Shown here: in pieces, positions 11,083 through 22,767 of the stretch
Layout of the letters: each line of letters begins with the position of its first letter
Numbering within the stretch: the first letter of the stretch is position 1
Source: Tetracladium setigerum
Lineage: Eukaryota; Ascomycota; Leotiomycetes; Helotiales
Length of the DNA: 64,000 nt
Direction of reading: 5' to 3'
Assembly (NCBI GenBank): GCA_031472005.1
Contig: PZJY01000013.1
Coordinates: 1,364,001 to 1,428,000 of the forward strand
Position numbers and translations under genes: made by a program
Notes under the pieces: generated by a model
Databases searched by the model: none
What the model was told of the DNA's origin: nothing
The model's input: the letters and a program-made list of their open reading frames with translations, nothing else

Positions 11083-11343
11083 CTAGGGGCAAAGAAAATC
11101 TTGATCTCTTACCTGCTCCTGGCGGTGCCTGTGAAATGTAAGCTTGATACAAAGAGTACGTGGTGTGTCGAGAAGTCTGTAGTAGAAACTTACACCTGTT
11201 GCCATTACCCTCTCTGCTGCAGATCTCAAAAAGTCTATTCGATAGCAATACCAAATCCACACCCGTTCGAAGCCATTCGGAAGACCACCAGCAAAGACCC
11301 CCGTGGCAATGTAGGTGACGAGAAACACGAGTGAGAACCTCAT
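11083..11343 (-). CDS. Small secreted protein candidate, unknown
   Basis: The ATG at 11343 opens MRFSLVFLVTYIATGVFAGG, a clear signal-peptide-like N-terminus with a small-residue cleavage region. LPNGFERVWIWYCYR and RSAAERVMATG follow. A likely donor GTGTAAGT sits after the ATGGCAACAG codons near 11196, with an acceptor TTTCACAG about 67 bases later, which would give a mature protein of only about 35-40 residues; without splicing the frame continues to 11083. The aromatic FER-type core resembles short secreted proteins common in plant-associated fungi, but I cannot name a family. Confidence 0.4.
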   Translation of the reverse strand: MRFSLVFLVTYIATGVFAGGLPNGFERVWIWYCYRIDFLRSAAERVMATGVSFYYRLLDTPRTLCIKLTFHRHRQEQVRDQDFLCP

Positions 11344-12249
11344 GTTTTTGTCTGATTTTCTGGTGGAAATATCAGACTTACTCGACGAATTTTGAGGAGG
11401 AGGGGTATCTGGTGATCGGAGTACTCACTGCTTGACCTCGCTGATTGAGGGAGTTAACATAGTTTCAATACAAACACTGAAGTTTAGAGACAATGCAAAT
11501 TAGTTTCCTCTCAAATGTTGTTCCAGAGACAGAGTCACGGAGTACATATGAGAGACTCCATTGGGTTAGAGGACAATGCCTCTATGCAATTCCATGGCCC
11601 CCTGACAGTCCAAGACATGGCATGTCGAGGTGGGCAAGAATGCTTGTCTTCTCCATAAAAATAAGTTCAACCGGACATGACTCGCAAGAGTACTGCATAC
11701 GGACAAGCTAAGAGAGAAAGCTGAAAATAAAGTATGCGTTGCAATCTCTCTCAGATCCGTGCACAGATTTCAAGCCTTTTAGCCGGAGCTACAAGCTCAT
11801 GCCAACTTAATGGGTTCGTAAGATCGTGCAGTCTAGACTGTACGAAGCTGCCTAGTTTCAGAAACGCAAGCTATCCGCAACTGTTCCATGCCATTTGAGT
11901 AGCACAACGTGTTTCATTTTTTTTGGACCTGGAGAAATATCGGAATTGATCAGAGGCATTCGCAATTGCGTTGCAATTTCGAGAAAAGATTGGTATGGTC
12001 AAAATCCGTGTACCTTGAAGAAGTCTGCCACAGCCCAAAGCTGGAAGTTTAGACGGATGATCGGAGATATTCAAGAAGGAGGACATTCTTTCGGTGTTCC
12101 AGACGCTAAGATTGAGATGCTAGTATTATGATGCTTGCATAACGGCTCCAAGATGTCCCCTCCATCCATTCTGACAGAGCCCTCTCTGCTGTACACCACG
12201 TGCCGAAGAGTGAAATACTCGATCAGAATGTAAAATCCATCGAGCAGTA
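11344..12249. other. Intergenic, no supported gene
   Basis: Short frames on both strands only. No signal peptide, domain or repeat was seen. Confidence 0.4.
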
Positions 12250-13023
12250 TCAAGTTTGACTCCCGCCAAGAAGATCAACGTTTTTCCGTTGACTTGCTTC
12301 CATTTCTCTCCGTTCTTGCCTGTCCCATGCTTCCTCATTGCTCATGTCTGTCTCAAATCCGTCCCCATCTTTATCATCATTTCGCAAAGATAGTGTGGCA
12401 GATCTCTCCAATAAGTTCATCGAGTTGACCTCCTCCCCAGTCTTCCTTTTGACAACCTTTATAATCGGACGAGTCCACCCTGGCTGATATTTGAAAGCGA
12501 GGTCTAGCCATGTATACATAAGCTCAAACATATCCAACCAAGATCTAAGATCAGATACAGAGAGAATTGTAATTTCTTCCACTCCTCCAAAATCAGCCAT
12601 GTCGTGTATCTCGTAGCATTCGAAGTCTGCCACACTATCTACATCAAGTATCATCCAGCGTATCCTCGATTTGGCCGCAGGCTCGACATGGCGGAGGGCA
12701 TAATCAGGAATACGAACGGCGTCAAGGTCGAAGTTGACCCAGGTATATCGAGGGTTGTTTTCCACCATAAAAGACGCTGTGTATGGGGACTCCAACCGAG
12801 ACTCTCGACAAACATGAAGTGTTGCAGGGATTTCGTCCAAGGAATAGAGGAATTGGGCGTTCTGATCGTGAGAAAAGTGCTTGCGAATGCTTAAAACTCG
12901 AGGAATGGCAGTGAAATTCCAGATCAAGATCCTTATTTCCCTTGGAAGTCGAAGAAATGGGGAGAAGGTGCTCGGTAAGTTGTTCGACATCGTAGAGCTC
13001 GTGGAGTTGTTCTTGCTGCGCAT
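12250..13023 (-). CDS. 2EXR-domain protein
   Basis: A single exon of 257 residues from the ATG at 13023; a second ATG 11 codons later is also possible. After a Ser/Asn-rich start comes FSPFLRLPREIRILIWNF (about residues 20-37), the LPxEIRxxIW signature of the fungal 2EXR domain, a short F-box-like fold. Further 2EXR features are ATLHVCRESR (about 66-75) and RYTWVNFDLDAVRIPD (about 92-107). The C-terminus is charged and probably disordered. The family is strongly expanded in filamentous fungi; its biochemical role is not established. Confidence 0.85.
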   Translation of the reverse strand: MRSKNNSTSSTMSNNLPSTFSPFLRLPREIRILIWNFTAIPRVLSIRKHFSHDQNAQFLYSLDEIPATLHVCRESRLESPYTASFMVENNPRYTWVNFDLDAVRIPDYALRHVEPAAKSRIRWMILDVDSVADFECYEIHDMADFGGVEEITILSVSDLRSWLDMFELMYTWLDLAFKYQPGWTRPIIKVVKRKTGEEVNSMNLLERSATLSLRNDDKDGDGFETDMSNEEAWDRQERREMEASQRKNVDLLGGSQT

Positions 13024-14279
13024 TGGAGAGATGAGAGCAAGCTGGATAGCAAGAGGGATTAGTGGTTCATTCCTGGTTCAGCTGTCAGCTTCGATCTTCG
13101 CAAGCTTGCTGCTCGAGAGTGGCGGAAATACTCCGTAGACTCACCATCTTGCAAGTTGTAGTTGACCGCGTTCGTAAAAACCTTCCAAACATTTTTGGAC
13201 CCCTCCCCCGCTGACCCCGAGGTAGCGCCAAGCCGGACGCTAGTCTCCAAGCTTAACCCCGGGGAAGGACTCTCCGGGATCCGAAATTCTTATTGCAAAG
13301 TACTTCACAGGGTTTTTTGTGTCTGCCCCGGCTCTTGGCAGCCAACCACGCCAAAAACAGCACAATCTCACTACTTTTAATAATTTATATTAATATTCTA
13401 TATAGATATAATTTAATAAAAATTTGATCTCACGAAAGAGAAAAATAATGAATTTAGTATACATCGAGGAGAAGTTATTCAGAGTTCTCCTACAAATTTT
13501 ATCGTCGGTCAAAGTTACGACCGAGTTCTATCGTGCTTCATACTAAGGGATTTCGTACTTTAGACCTTCCCTTAACTCAAATTAGAAAAAAAGCGGCCTC
13601 CGTGTACTATTCCTTCTTATTTTGAAGATTTTAACTATTTGAGCAAAGCGCTACTCGAATATAAAATTTGAACGACTTATTTAAAGGCTAGTCCTGTTGA
13701 AATAAGTACTAAAGTAGGTGAGTTTAGGTAGTTTTTGGTGTGGTGAGCAGCCAAGACCGGAGGGGTGGACAAACAAAAAACCCCATGAAGTAATGCTGAC
13801 CCACATTCTCAACCAACCAATTCCATATCAACCAACAGAACCGGGTATCTCAAGAATGGTCGATTCGGTGAGCTTCTCGTTTGTGATGCACGGCATGCTT
13901 GAAGGATTTTTTTTTCAAGTCGGCGGTCCATCAACAATCAACATCAACCTGCCTAAAGTATGCTAGGCCTTCCAAAAGATTGAGCCTGGCAGGCCTACCT
14001 CGTGAGTAAAGCTTCGATGAAAAGGGGAAGCCAAGTCTCGACTCTAATATTGTGCTTAGAGTGAGGAAGAAGTCTCTTATGAATCGTCCACTGTGCTGTG
14101 AAGAGCTGTGTTCACTATTGCCCCCGAAAATTGTGTGTTATTCTTGAATGTTTTCAATCATTCATCAGTACTTTCCTGACTCAACCTATTGCTGGGGCGA
14201 GAAGTAGAGCAAAAACTGCAACTCGCAATCCTGCACTTCTCATTTATGCTTCTCTTTTTATCAACTTGAAATAGTCACC
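13024..14279. other. Intergenic with a short AT-rich patch (about 13375-13700)
   Basis: No supported gene. The patch around 13375-13700 is unusually AT-rich with scattered TAA/TTA and looks like an old RIP-mutated repeat fragment, but no domain can be read in it. A short poly-T tract is at about 13908. Confidence 0.4.
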
Positions 14280-14608
14280 ATGCTTTTATCTCAGGTTCAA
14301 CTCTTGATTGTTTCGGTTGCTGTTATTGTTCGTCCAACATTTCAGACTCCCACAGAAGACGACTGGTCCTGTACGTCCGTTGGTCGCCACGTGACCATGG
14401 CAGAGGCCAGTGCCACCACTGGGCTTGTCCTGGAAGGTTGCGGGAAGGTTAACACCTCTAATGGAAACTCTGATCTCTAATTCTTATATAAGTTCTGCCG
14501 AATAGAATATCATATCTTGCGAAACAGCGGCCGGCGAAAATTCTATCAACAACTGTGCCAAGGCATCGTTAGCGAGCGTAACTTTCACGGCGTAATTTGA
14601 TAACAGAA
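14280..14608 (+). CDS. Small secreted protein candidate, two exons
   Basis: The ATG at 14280 opens a hydrophobic leader (MLLSQVQLLIVSVAVIV). A short polar region with a WSC cysteine follows. If spliced near 14433 to an acceptor at about 14527 the product ends NNCAKASLASVTFTA at about 14606; without splicing it stops at 14480 with 66 residues. Two or three cysteines, no domain known. The splice donor is weak, so the second exon is uncertain. Confidence 0.3.
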
Positions 14609-14639
14609 GCACAAATCATCAAGAAGTAAATATCAAATT

Positions 14640-15545
14640 CGGAACTGGGATGCTGTATTACCACCGGAGGAACATTCGGCAGCAGGGTGCGGTCGATACC
14701 ATACCGACAAACCCTCTGTCCTAATGTACGCGAAATCATTCTTGTACGTATCGATAAGGTAAGGTAAATGCTGCCGCCTACAATGAATATGTTAGCTTGT
14801 AATCCTGTATCGTATCTCAATAAATATGTAGGCCATCATGTGAAAGCTTTTCAACGTAGTTGAAAGGAGCGGAGCCGCGTTCAAATGCACCGTACCCACC
14901 AGCATCCAGAGGGCCGATGTAGTGAGATTTGCCAGAGTCATTCTAGTCGATAATCTATACGAATTCAGGCTGTACTATCTGTACCTGCTTCCATCTATCG
15001 AACCAAAGATCTTCTACACGCCACAGCCAGTTTTTATCGAAGCCGGGAAGATTGGTAAAGAACCATGGCGACACAGGCATCATGTATGGCTTTCCACCGA
15101 GGAAGTCGAGATAGGAGGCATCAACATAGGTGTTTATATCTGTATTTCCCCATGGCCAAGCAGCCCAATCTAAGACGTGTCACGTATGTCAGCAACGCTT
15201 TGTAGATAATCCAGTGCTGTGGGAATAAGAAACGGGAAGAGAACTACTGATGCTGAACAGGTCTCGGTGAATTGCAAATCTAGCCGAAGGAATAGCTGTA
15301 ATCGAGAGTATGAACTCACTGAATAAACCATCTGCAATACCACCCGCAATATTGATAGCATCTTTTGCTCCGAGGAACGACCGGTCAGAGATGAAAAAGC
15401 AGTTTGTTTGTGCCTTGATATCATGCCATTCCTCTGCACTCTTCGGCCTTTCAAATGTTGATACAAAAGGCTTTCCGTTGTAATGGTAGTACGCGCTACT
15501 CGTCTGGAGGCGTTTGATGTAAGTGATGACACCTTTTTTTGACCA
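14640..15545 (-). pseudogene. GH71 alpha-1,3-glucanase (mutanase) remnant
   Basis: The minus strand reads VITYIKRLQTSSAYYHYNGK, KPFVSTFERPKSAEEWHDI, then an intron (GTGAGT...TTAG) and WAAWPWGNTDINTYVDASYL, GGKPYMMPVSPWFFTNLPGF, KNWLWRVEDLWFDRWKQVQ, all hallmark stretches of glycoside hydrolase family 71 catalytic domains. Soon after, two TAG codons appear where family members have Gln and Trp, before SHYIGPLDAGGYGAFERG. A shifted frame then gives LPYLIDTYKNDFAY and EGLSVWYRPHPAAEC. The N-terminal half of the enzyme is absent. This is a truncated, nonsense-mutated relic of a secreted enzyme that cuts cell-wall alpha-1,3-glucan. Confidence 0.85.
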
Positions 15546-15839
15546 CTATACAGTCCCAGTTAGCTATGAACAATCAAAAAGTTTATATCACTAGTAAATG
15601 CCAGAATTGATGTAACGAACAGATCCAAAGCTAAATCAAGAGAAAATAATTTGCAGTCTCTTATCTGCGGGTGAATCGCATGACATTGAGACACATGGCA
15701 AAATATTCAGATGTCAGGGTCGGGGTCACGTGGAAGGCCTAGATCTGATATATAAAGTAGTAAGATAAGCTATTCGAGCTCTCGATCCCGAACATTGTAC
15801 CTTTTTGGGTCAGATAGTCGAGTAGTAGAGCTTATCACT

Positions 15840-16468
15840 ACGCTCCTTGCATCAGATAGCCCTCCAAATTCCTGAGACTTCGATGAATTCCTCAAGCACA
15901 TCAACAAGCTCAGCACCAAGCCCAAACTTGTCAGCAAACTTCCCGATGGCAAAGCCAACCTGTTTCCTGAACTTGGTCTCACAGCAAGACGAGTGAATAC
16001 TAACAAATTCGCGACCTCCTACACAGACTTCGGAAGAATTGTGACATGAGCAATCGATTACACCAGTATGATCAAATTGGGAGGGTCAGCATTTGAAGAA
16101 ACTAGACGGTTGTTTGCTACTGAGGTGAACGTCTCAACCAGAATCAACAATGTCCCAGCCGCCACTGAGGACGTGTCTGGTTACAGACAATACGACTATA
16201 ACCGGAAGCTTGTAACAGCAATTAAGCAGTGAGATTACAAAAATTTTGTCGGGCTAGACATAGTGACGTATATTACTGGTGCTTACAACAAATTCAATCT
16301 GGAAAGGACCGTAGCAAATAATCCTGGAGACAAGACCATCCTACGAGCAGGAATCGGGGATTTCGAGGAAAGGCACAAAACTCAGGACGAAAAAGCCCGG
16401 AGTCACCATGCTGCTATTCAAACGGTAGACACTGCCAAGACCCTCATGCGTCCAAGATTCCCTACTTG
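15840..16468 (+). pseudogene. Decayed coding region, unknown
   Basis: One plus-strand frame reads as protein-like sequence (TKPKLVSKLPDGKANLFPEL, then ATEDVSGYRQYDYNRKLVTA, then a stretch to a stop at 16466) with two internal TGA codons near 16049 and 16231. No family was recognised. Composition and the continuity across the stops suggest a dead gene rather than chance. Confidence 0.35.
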
Positions 16469-16986
16469 ATGTTGAACATATGAAAGGGGTAGAAGGCAGA
16501 AAGATAATTGGAAATGTACGTTTAACATGATTGCGACGAAATCCATGTTTGGAGATTTCTGAGAAGCAGACTACGGCCTGCATACAACCATTGGAAAAAG
16601 AGCAAGTTTCGGTGCATGGGATCATTATAGTGGTGAGCTTCGAGGACGAGTTGCCATCTAGTTTGCCTCTAGATTTCTGGGCTATTGATAAGAACATGAA
16701 AGACGGTCGTTTTCTCGGTGTGGCACCTCAAAGAAAATGTACTGTGATTTTGTTCCATTAAAACAACTTATAGCAAGTTCGTCTGCCGACAAGTTAGGCC
16801 GAAGTGCCACGTGAGTAGGAGTGAATCATCTCGGCTATAGCTATTTCATATAGTACTTTCTTACGGGAACAAAGCGTTGCCAGATTCGATAGAATAACAA
16901 AATTATAAAAATAAGCAAGGAAAGGATTTGCGGCCTTCGATTATGAATGGATCACATAACATTAAGACATAAGTTATGACTTAGCG

Positions 16987-17722
16987 GTGGCTCATTCTAG
17001 AGCTAAAGGCGTCAAAATGGGGACTGTTCGGCTCTTGAATACTCCTGCTTTTTTCAGGAATTCTGTCACCCATTGGTGGCCCAAGCTTTTCGGTGTCACA
17101 AAAGGAGATTTTGTTCTTGCCACCTTGACCCAAAAGACATTGCCAGACTTTGAATTTCCACCATGGATGGCAACCAGCCAGTGTCAACCACCTCCAATTC
17201 TCTTCAAGACCATCTTCGTCTCAAGAAATACAGTGACGAAGCCTGTTTCGCCGCTCTTCATGGAAGGGAGATCCCATGGGCATTGGGATGTTCGGTTACC
17301 CGGACATGTGTTCTTCGAGGAATGCGATACCACCATGGATTTGGGGCAGAGTTGCGAGACCTTCCGGGTTACCCGGAGTTTACCCGTGCTTTGAGTGCAC
17401 GCGATATTATGAGCAATATTATTCCAGATATAAAGGAGGATCATGAGTTTCCGTACTGCATTTGGTATCCTAATAGAAGATCTCGAAATAGCTTTGAAAC
17501 TATATCAAGCGCCCTATGATAGAACGAACACCAGCAGACCATCCTGAACGGATGGGCCAACTTACCAGAATGGAAGATGCAAATGCGGGCAGGTTGCGGG
17601 AATGATGCAAGACACTGGGGTGAAGCATTGCACAACCAATTAGCACAGATTGAAAGCTACATGATGTTAGAACAGCGATTCGTAATTGGCTCCTTAGCGA
17701 GTACTCTGGAAAGAGGGAGCTA
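16987..17722 (+). CDS. Hypothetical fungal protein, partial or decayed
   Basis: A reading from the ATG at 17163 gives about 100 residues that look coding (REIPWALGCSVTRTCVLRG, GYPEFTRALSARDIMSNIIP, KEDHEFPYCIWYP). A second frame at about 17522-17722 gives NGWANLPEWKMQMRAGCGND and further residues to a TAA. The ATGATAG before 17522 could be an acceptor, but I could not find a donor that keeps frame. The first part resembles a family of long fungal hypothetical proteins carrying an HEFPYCIWYP motif; most of such a protein would be missing, so this may be a deletion relic. Confidence 0.4.
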
Positions 17723-17875
17723 ATCTAATAGGACAACATAATTATAGTTAGTTCTATTTATAGCTTAGATAAGCTATTCTCAGAGTAACTAATCGAAGAG
17801 CTTCTTTTTCTCTTCTAATCTTCTCTTTAATCAATCAACAGATTCCTCTTCTACCACTGCATCTACCCTAGTATC

Positions 17876-19050
17876 CTAAAATATGAATCTCTTTCTGTCT
17901 TCAAGCTTCTCCTCTAGCATCCCCAAGAACGTATTCGGCTTGCCTTTCTCTATTAAAGGAGGCTCATAAAGCCCTGTTTCTTTCTTCGTGACAGCGACCA
18001 AAACCCTCGGCTGCCTTAGAATTGTTGGCTCCTTAAAGGATTGCGACTGACACTTCGCTACTACCAACCCTGGGCATAAATCCAAAATGTAAGTGTACAG
18101 CCTCCCTTGTGTCCCGAATGTAACCGTGCGACCAGCAACGATCAGGTCGACGCATTCGAACTGGCTAAGATCATGTATTGTGGTTTTTCGCTCCTCCCAA
18201 GACTGCTGTTGGTGAGGCGTCCAGCTAAAACTATACTTATCGATGGAGAGGTGGAGTTTATGGGCTAGGGCGATAGCCGGGTCCACGATAGAGGTTGCGA
18301 TAGAGGCGCCCACTACTTCTTGGTCGAGATGGGGGGTGAAGATACCAAGGAAATTAGTTAGATCATAGACGAGAGTGTCACGGTTCTTGGTTGAGTACGT
18401 TTGGAAGGACTCCCGATTTGTAATGGCGAGATATGTTTCGGCGTGCCAGGTTCGGCAGAAAATGAGATCTGTTAAGTAAGTAAACATATGTATATAGAGA
18501 GAGATAATGTCAACTAAGAAATATAAGGAGTATACTTACCTGGTTCAGGAGTTTGATTTCTCATCGCAGCCTCAATCGTACCTAAGAATTCCAATCCTCC
18601 CTTTTCAATCACACAGTAGAAGTCGCGATCCAGAATCCTATCGCACAAAAACCTCATGATCATCGCGATGATATTGAACTTATCTGTGTTTTTGTACCTA
18701 AACGCTTCTCTACCAGACGGCGGAATCGATGAGAGAACCATTCTCACAACTTGACTAGTTCGGGACAAATCGTTCACAACAAGCGTCTTGATTTGATCTC
18801 CTACTTGCGTATGCACCCACTCCTCTACGTTTTCGTATAGTGCATTAAATTCCATAAGTGCATCCGAATCTGCGAGTCTGTGTGTGCGAGGCTGCATGCT
18901 AAAGATATAATCTTGACAGTCTTTTAACTCCCTCTGCTGATCAAGGAGTAGGCGATGTAGGACATTGTTTTCGTTATTCAACTGATCAACGTGTTCCTCG
19001 AGGGTAGGTTCTGGTGATTCGCTTCCATTTTTGGGTGCACTTGCTGCCAT
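17876..19050 (-). CDS. Coiled-coil fungal hypothetical protein, two exons
   Basis: Start ATG at 19050; exon 1 is 19050-18540 and exon 2 is 18468-17876, joined by a GTAAGT...ACAG intron, giving 367 residues with a consistent frame. The N-terminal 20-60 residues are Glu/Gln/Leu-rich (TLEEHVDQLNNENNVLHRLL) and probably a coiled coil. The rest is a mixed alpha/beta region without a known motif; segments such as FRYKNTDKFNIIAMIMRFLC and VAGRTVTFGTQGRLYTYILD are well-behaved coding sequence. No signal peptide or membrane segment. Function unknown. Its upstream region carries four CACGTG palindromes. Confidence 0.75.
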
Positions 19051-19528
19051 GATCGTACAGATTTGATATGTGCAGGTCGTGAGAATCGAGGTGGTGGTGG
19101 ATGGGAGGGAGCAGAAATGTCTCAAAACTGGAGTGGTTGGAAGATCGATAAAGTGAACCTGGGCAGCCTGATGCGGGGTTGTGTTGTTTCTCAAAAAGAA
19201 ACAGGAGAGGTGCTGAAGAATAGATTGCCGCGTGACAATTTGATTGTTGAATGAGGAGACAATACTAGAAGATGAGAGAACGATGAAGGCGGATGAGTAT
19301 GTGGAGTTGGGGAGTTGTTCAAAGATTTTAGAATTTCCGCCCAGAGACAGGAAAGACAACCTTGAATTCCCGTGACATCTCGACCACTCAACCACCATAT
19401 TACGCCCGGATTTTTCGAAGGGCTTTGGCCAATGCCGACAGTGATAGATTCTAGCCTTAGGGAGGCTCCGTTAGCTCTGCGAGTGCCGCTACGTTGGGGC
19501 TTCTTTTGCAGAGCGAGTGGAAATAGGT

Positions 19529-19942
19529 CACGTGAGGTACCATTTAGGATTTCGAACAGTGAGATATCCTATATGGTCACGTGGTGAATGGTCCGTGCGC
19601 ATGAATAAAGAAAAAGGTGACTTAAATTAAGTACACGTGCGACTTAGCACCAAAAAGAACTGCGATCAATCTCGCTGGAAATAGCGTAAATGAAATACGC
19701 AATTTTTTTTTATAGCGCTCTTAGATAACAAAGTCCATCGACATCATAATAGTATCAAAAATCGTGCCTCGAAAGGTCATTTCGTCAAGGTGACGTTCAG
19801 AGGCCGTGAAGTGATGGTTGAAGTATGATTTGATATTCAAGTGATACACGATGCCTTGCGCCTACAATAAGGTACCACATATACACGTAAGTTGGTGTGT
19901 GCCAAGAAGCTAGCGCTGCATCGATTTTGCATTGGTCACGTG
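19529..19942. promoter_or_regulatory. Cluster of four CACGTG palindromes upstream of the coiled-coil gene
   Basis: CACGTG occurs at 19529-19534, 19578-19583, 19634-19639 and 19937-19942. Three are GTCACGTG and the last is the longer palindrome GGTCACGTGACC. This is the core bound by bHLH factors such as Cbf1 (GTCACGTG). The sites lie 0.5-0.9 kb upstream of the start at 19050 and just beyond the 3' end of the kinase-RhoGAP gene at 20031, so the coiled-coil gene is the likely target. Confidence 0.5.
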
Positions 19943-20030
19943 ACCTTGTTTTTCACAATCAAGCCTTTACATATTGTGACAGTGCTTGAACGGTAGAATA
20001 GAATTGTGTTCGAAGTTGCATTGCTGAAGG

Positions 20031-22767
20031 CTAGTCATCATCAAAGATCTGGTGTACATTCTGTAAGATCGTATAAACAACCTTGAGCTGATAGTCTACA
20101 TCTTGCCGGTTTATTGGAGTCATGACTATAGGTCTAAAAATGATAGCAAGAACGCCAAGACCCATGCGATTAATCCTCGAGTTTTGAATAACACGGTGAA
20201 GATGGAGAGCTATAGCGCGGAGAACGGCGTAGTTTGTATCTGGAAGGGCGTTAATAGCGGCGTGGATTGAGTCACGGCGGATTGTGTCATCTTCGTTTTC
20301 TAAGTAGATTAGATATTAATATATAGATTTCTGAAAGATAGGGAACGTACTGGCGGCTGCAATGAGCGCAGGGTACTGTTCTGCTGTGAGGAGAGGGCCG
20401 GGAAGCTCGTTGAAGAATTGCTTTAGTACGGTAGCAACACTAATAACGTCGTGAAAAAAGCTCTCGGGCTTTCGAAAATCAATAACAGACGCATCTAAAT
20501 TTAATCAGTTTTAGATCTCAAGATTTTGTTGTCAAACTTACTGCTACTAAATAAAGCTTTGATCTTAATTACGTGAGACGCATTTGTGGACGAACGGTAA
20601 ATCCCTTCTTGATCCAGTCCAAATAAATCCACAGCTTGGATACATTGAGAAATTACAATCGGAACAGCCGAGCCATCTCGCTCAAATAACTGCTCGAGAC
20701 TGATCCCAAATACAGGCTTAAGAGGAGGGAGGTTTTGGCTAGTAGTTGAGGGAGATGATTCCAAGGCATTATAAATGCTTTCCTTCCTGATCTGGAATTC
20801 AGGAGGGATACCGAGGGATGTTTCCCGACTGCCCGCTTGGAACGAAGGCGAGCCTCTATGTTCCCTGAGATCTTTAGTGTCTTGAGCCAGGATATTAAGA
20901 GGTAGGGCTTTTGATGTTGAGAACGATGGAGGAGCCCGGTATTTTTCTTTGTTCGATGAAGAATCAAATGCAGCTGTACCCATCCCAAGCCGCGTCCTGT
21001 TTGTTTTAGGAATAGCTGGTACTGCAGTACCGCCTCGACTACCTACAGAACCTCGCTTTTCCAGAGAGCTACGAAGAGAATTGATAATCTTTACCCCTGT
21101 ATCAACTAGTGCGCTTTGAACGGCATCCGTATTAGGTACCTCGCCATTAAGTCCTTGATTCTCATTTGAAACTCCTCGTGCAGCGAATTGGCCTGGGAGT
21201 AGATCTGTATTGTTTTCTTCTGTGTCAGCCCAAGGGTCGTCCCCTTCGCTCATACTACCACTTGATTGAGAGTATTCATCATCCAAGCAGCAGTCACCAC
21301 AAAATGACTCGTTGATAATGCGGAGAGAACTTGGTGTTGAGTCGAGGTGAATAGTATCAACCAGCTGATCAGCAGTACACCTCTCAGCTCTATCCACAGC
21401 CATCATGCTGAGTGACCAAGTGATTGGAGGATTGTCTTGATTAGAGAGGAGCTTCAGCTCCGATAGCCACTGCTTGCATGGTTCAATATTGCGGTGAAAC
21501 ATGTAGTTTTGAGACTTTGCCTTGAAGTTTGTTCGCATATTTTCGACAGATCTCCCTTTCAAGACACTGATCATTTCCACAAATACACATCCAAGTGACC
21601 AAATATCGGAGGATGAGCCTCGCTCCTCACACATTGCAACCTCTGGTGCACAATAGATAGGCGACTTGGCTGTGTCTGCAGTCGTCGTACCACGGGTCAT
21701 TTCGGACCAGTCTAACGCAATACCGAAATCTGCGAGGTAGACACAGTCTCCTTTCACAAGTATGTTTGGTGGCTTGATATCTCGATGTCGAATCTGACGT
21801 TCGTGGAGGTACTGTACAGCTCCTGCCAGGCACCCAAAGAAACTTCTCAGCAGTGATAACTTATCGTTATTATTGAGAGCCGCAACAAGAAAAGCGGCCA
21901 AATCGCAGTCGGCAACGGGGTCCATAATCAATCCAACATAGGTGGGATCTGTATAACTCCCTACCTTTGCGTCAATTTGTTAGACGAAATCATTTTTTCG
22001 AGGATCAATTCAAAACTTACTAATCGCACGCAGTGAATATGATGGATTGTTTTCAAGACGGCCAGCTCTGCTTTAAAGGCTTGAATTTCTTTTCTGGACT
22101 TTGTAAAATTTCTCCCTCGTCGCATTCGCTTTCTCGCATACTCGTTAAGGGAGATGAGACTGACGACCTTGTCAACTACTCCAAAAGCTCCGCTCCCAAG
22201 CTTTCCCCGAGACTCAAACCACAGAGGCTCACCAGCTGCCAGTGTCGCATGCTTGCCATTTTCACCCTTCTCGAGATCTAGCGCTTGAGTGAATACAATA
22301 GATTGGGACTCCATAAAGCGAGCTTTGATTGAAGGGGGAAGACGGGCGGGAAGGTTGCTCATGGTAAATGGAAACCAGATATCCGAGAAACCCCCATTGA
22401 CAAACTCATCGATCAGCTGTAATTGCCCAATAGATCGTAATACTGTATATATCCGCGGTATGGTGCTCCATATCTCGCTCTCGGATAGTTGAAGCAGTCT
22501 CACAATTCTTTGAAGGTCGGCATCCGTATACCTCGATCTGACAAGCACGGTGGCAGCGTCCGAGCCTGTGCGACCCGGAAAGAATTCGCATAGCTGGCCT
22601 TGGGCAAGAAGGCCTGCTTTATTTAGGGAGCTGGTCTGTTTGATGGCCATACCGTCATCGCTAGCGATTCCACTGTGTGATATCGAGATCTTTGAGGCAC
22701 TGGCTATACCTGGGACTATCATCTTGTCGCCGTCTTCTCCACGGCCAACAGCCAGCGGACTTGCCAT
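20031..22767 (-). CDS. Ser/Thr protein kinase fused to an Rgd1-like RhoGAP domain
   Basis: Four exons: 22767-22021, 21964-20542, 20494-20351 and 20299-20031, all with GT-AG introns; the spliced length is 861 codons (860 residues). The start is the first ATG in frame; a further 5' exon is possible. Kinase domain about residues 180-470: glycine loop GKLGSGAFGVV (188-198), candidate Lys213 in YARKRM, HRDIKPPN with Asp311, DFG at 328-330, APEV and SDIWSLGCVFVEM, so it looks catalytically intact. A Ser/Thr-rich linker (about 470-660) follows. The RhoGAP domain runs from about 667 to the end: FGISLEQLFERDGSAVP, GIYRSS with the arginine finger near 705, KQFFNELPGPLL and ALPDTNYAVLRAIALHLHRV, closest in wording to fungal Rgd1. 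It would phosphorylate targets and stimulate Rho GTP hydrolysis. It is divergent from the HeLo gene (556 bp). Confidence 0.88.

Noticed and set aside
14922..15173. 83-codon plus-strand frame
   Set aside because: Antisense to the GH71 relic; the minus strand explains the open reading.
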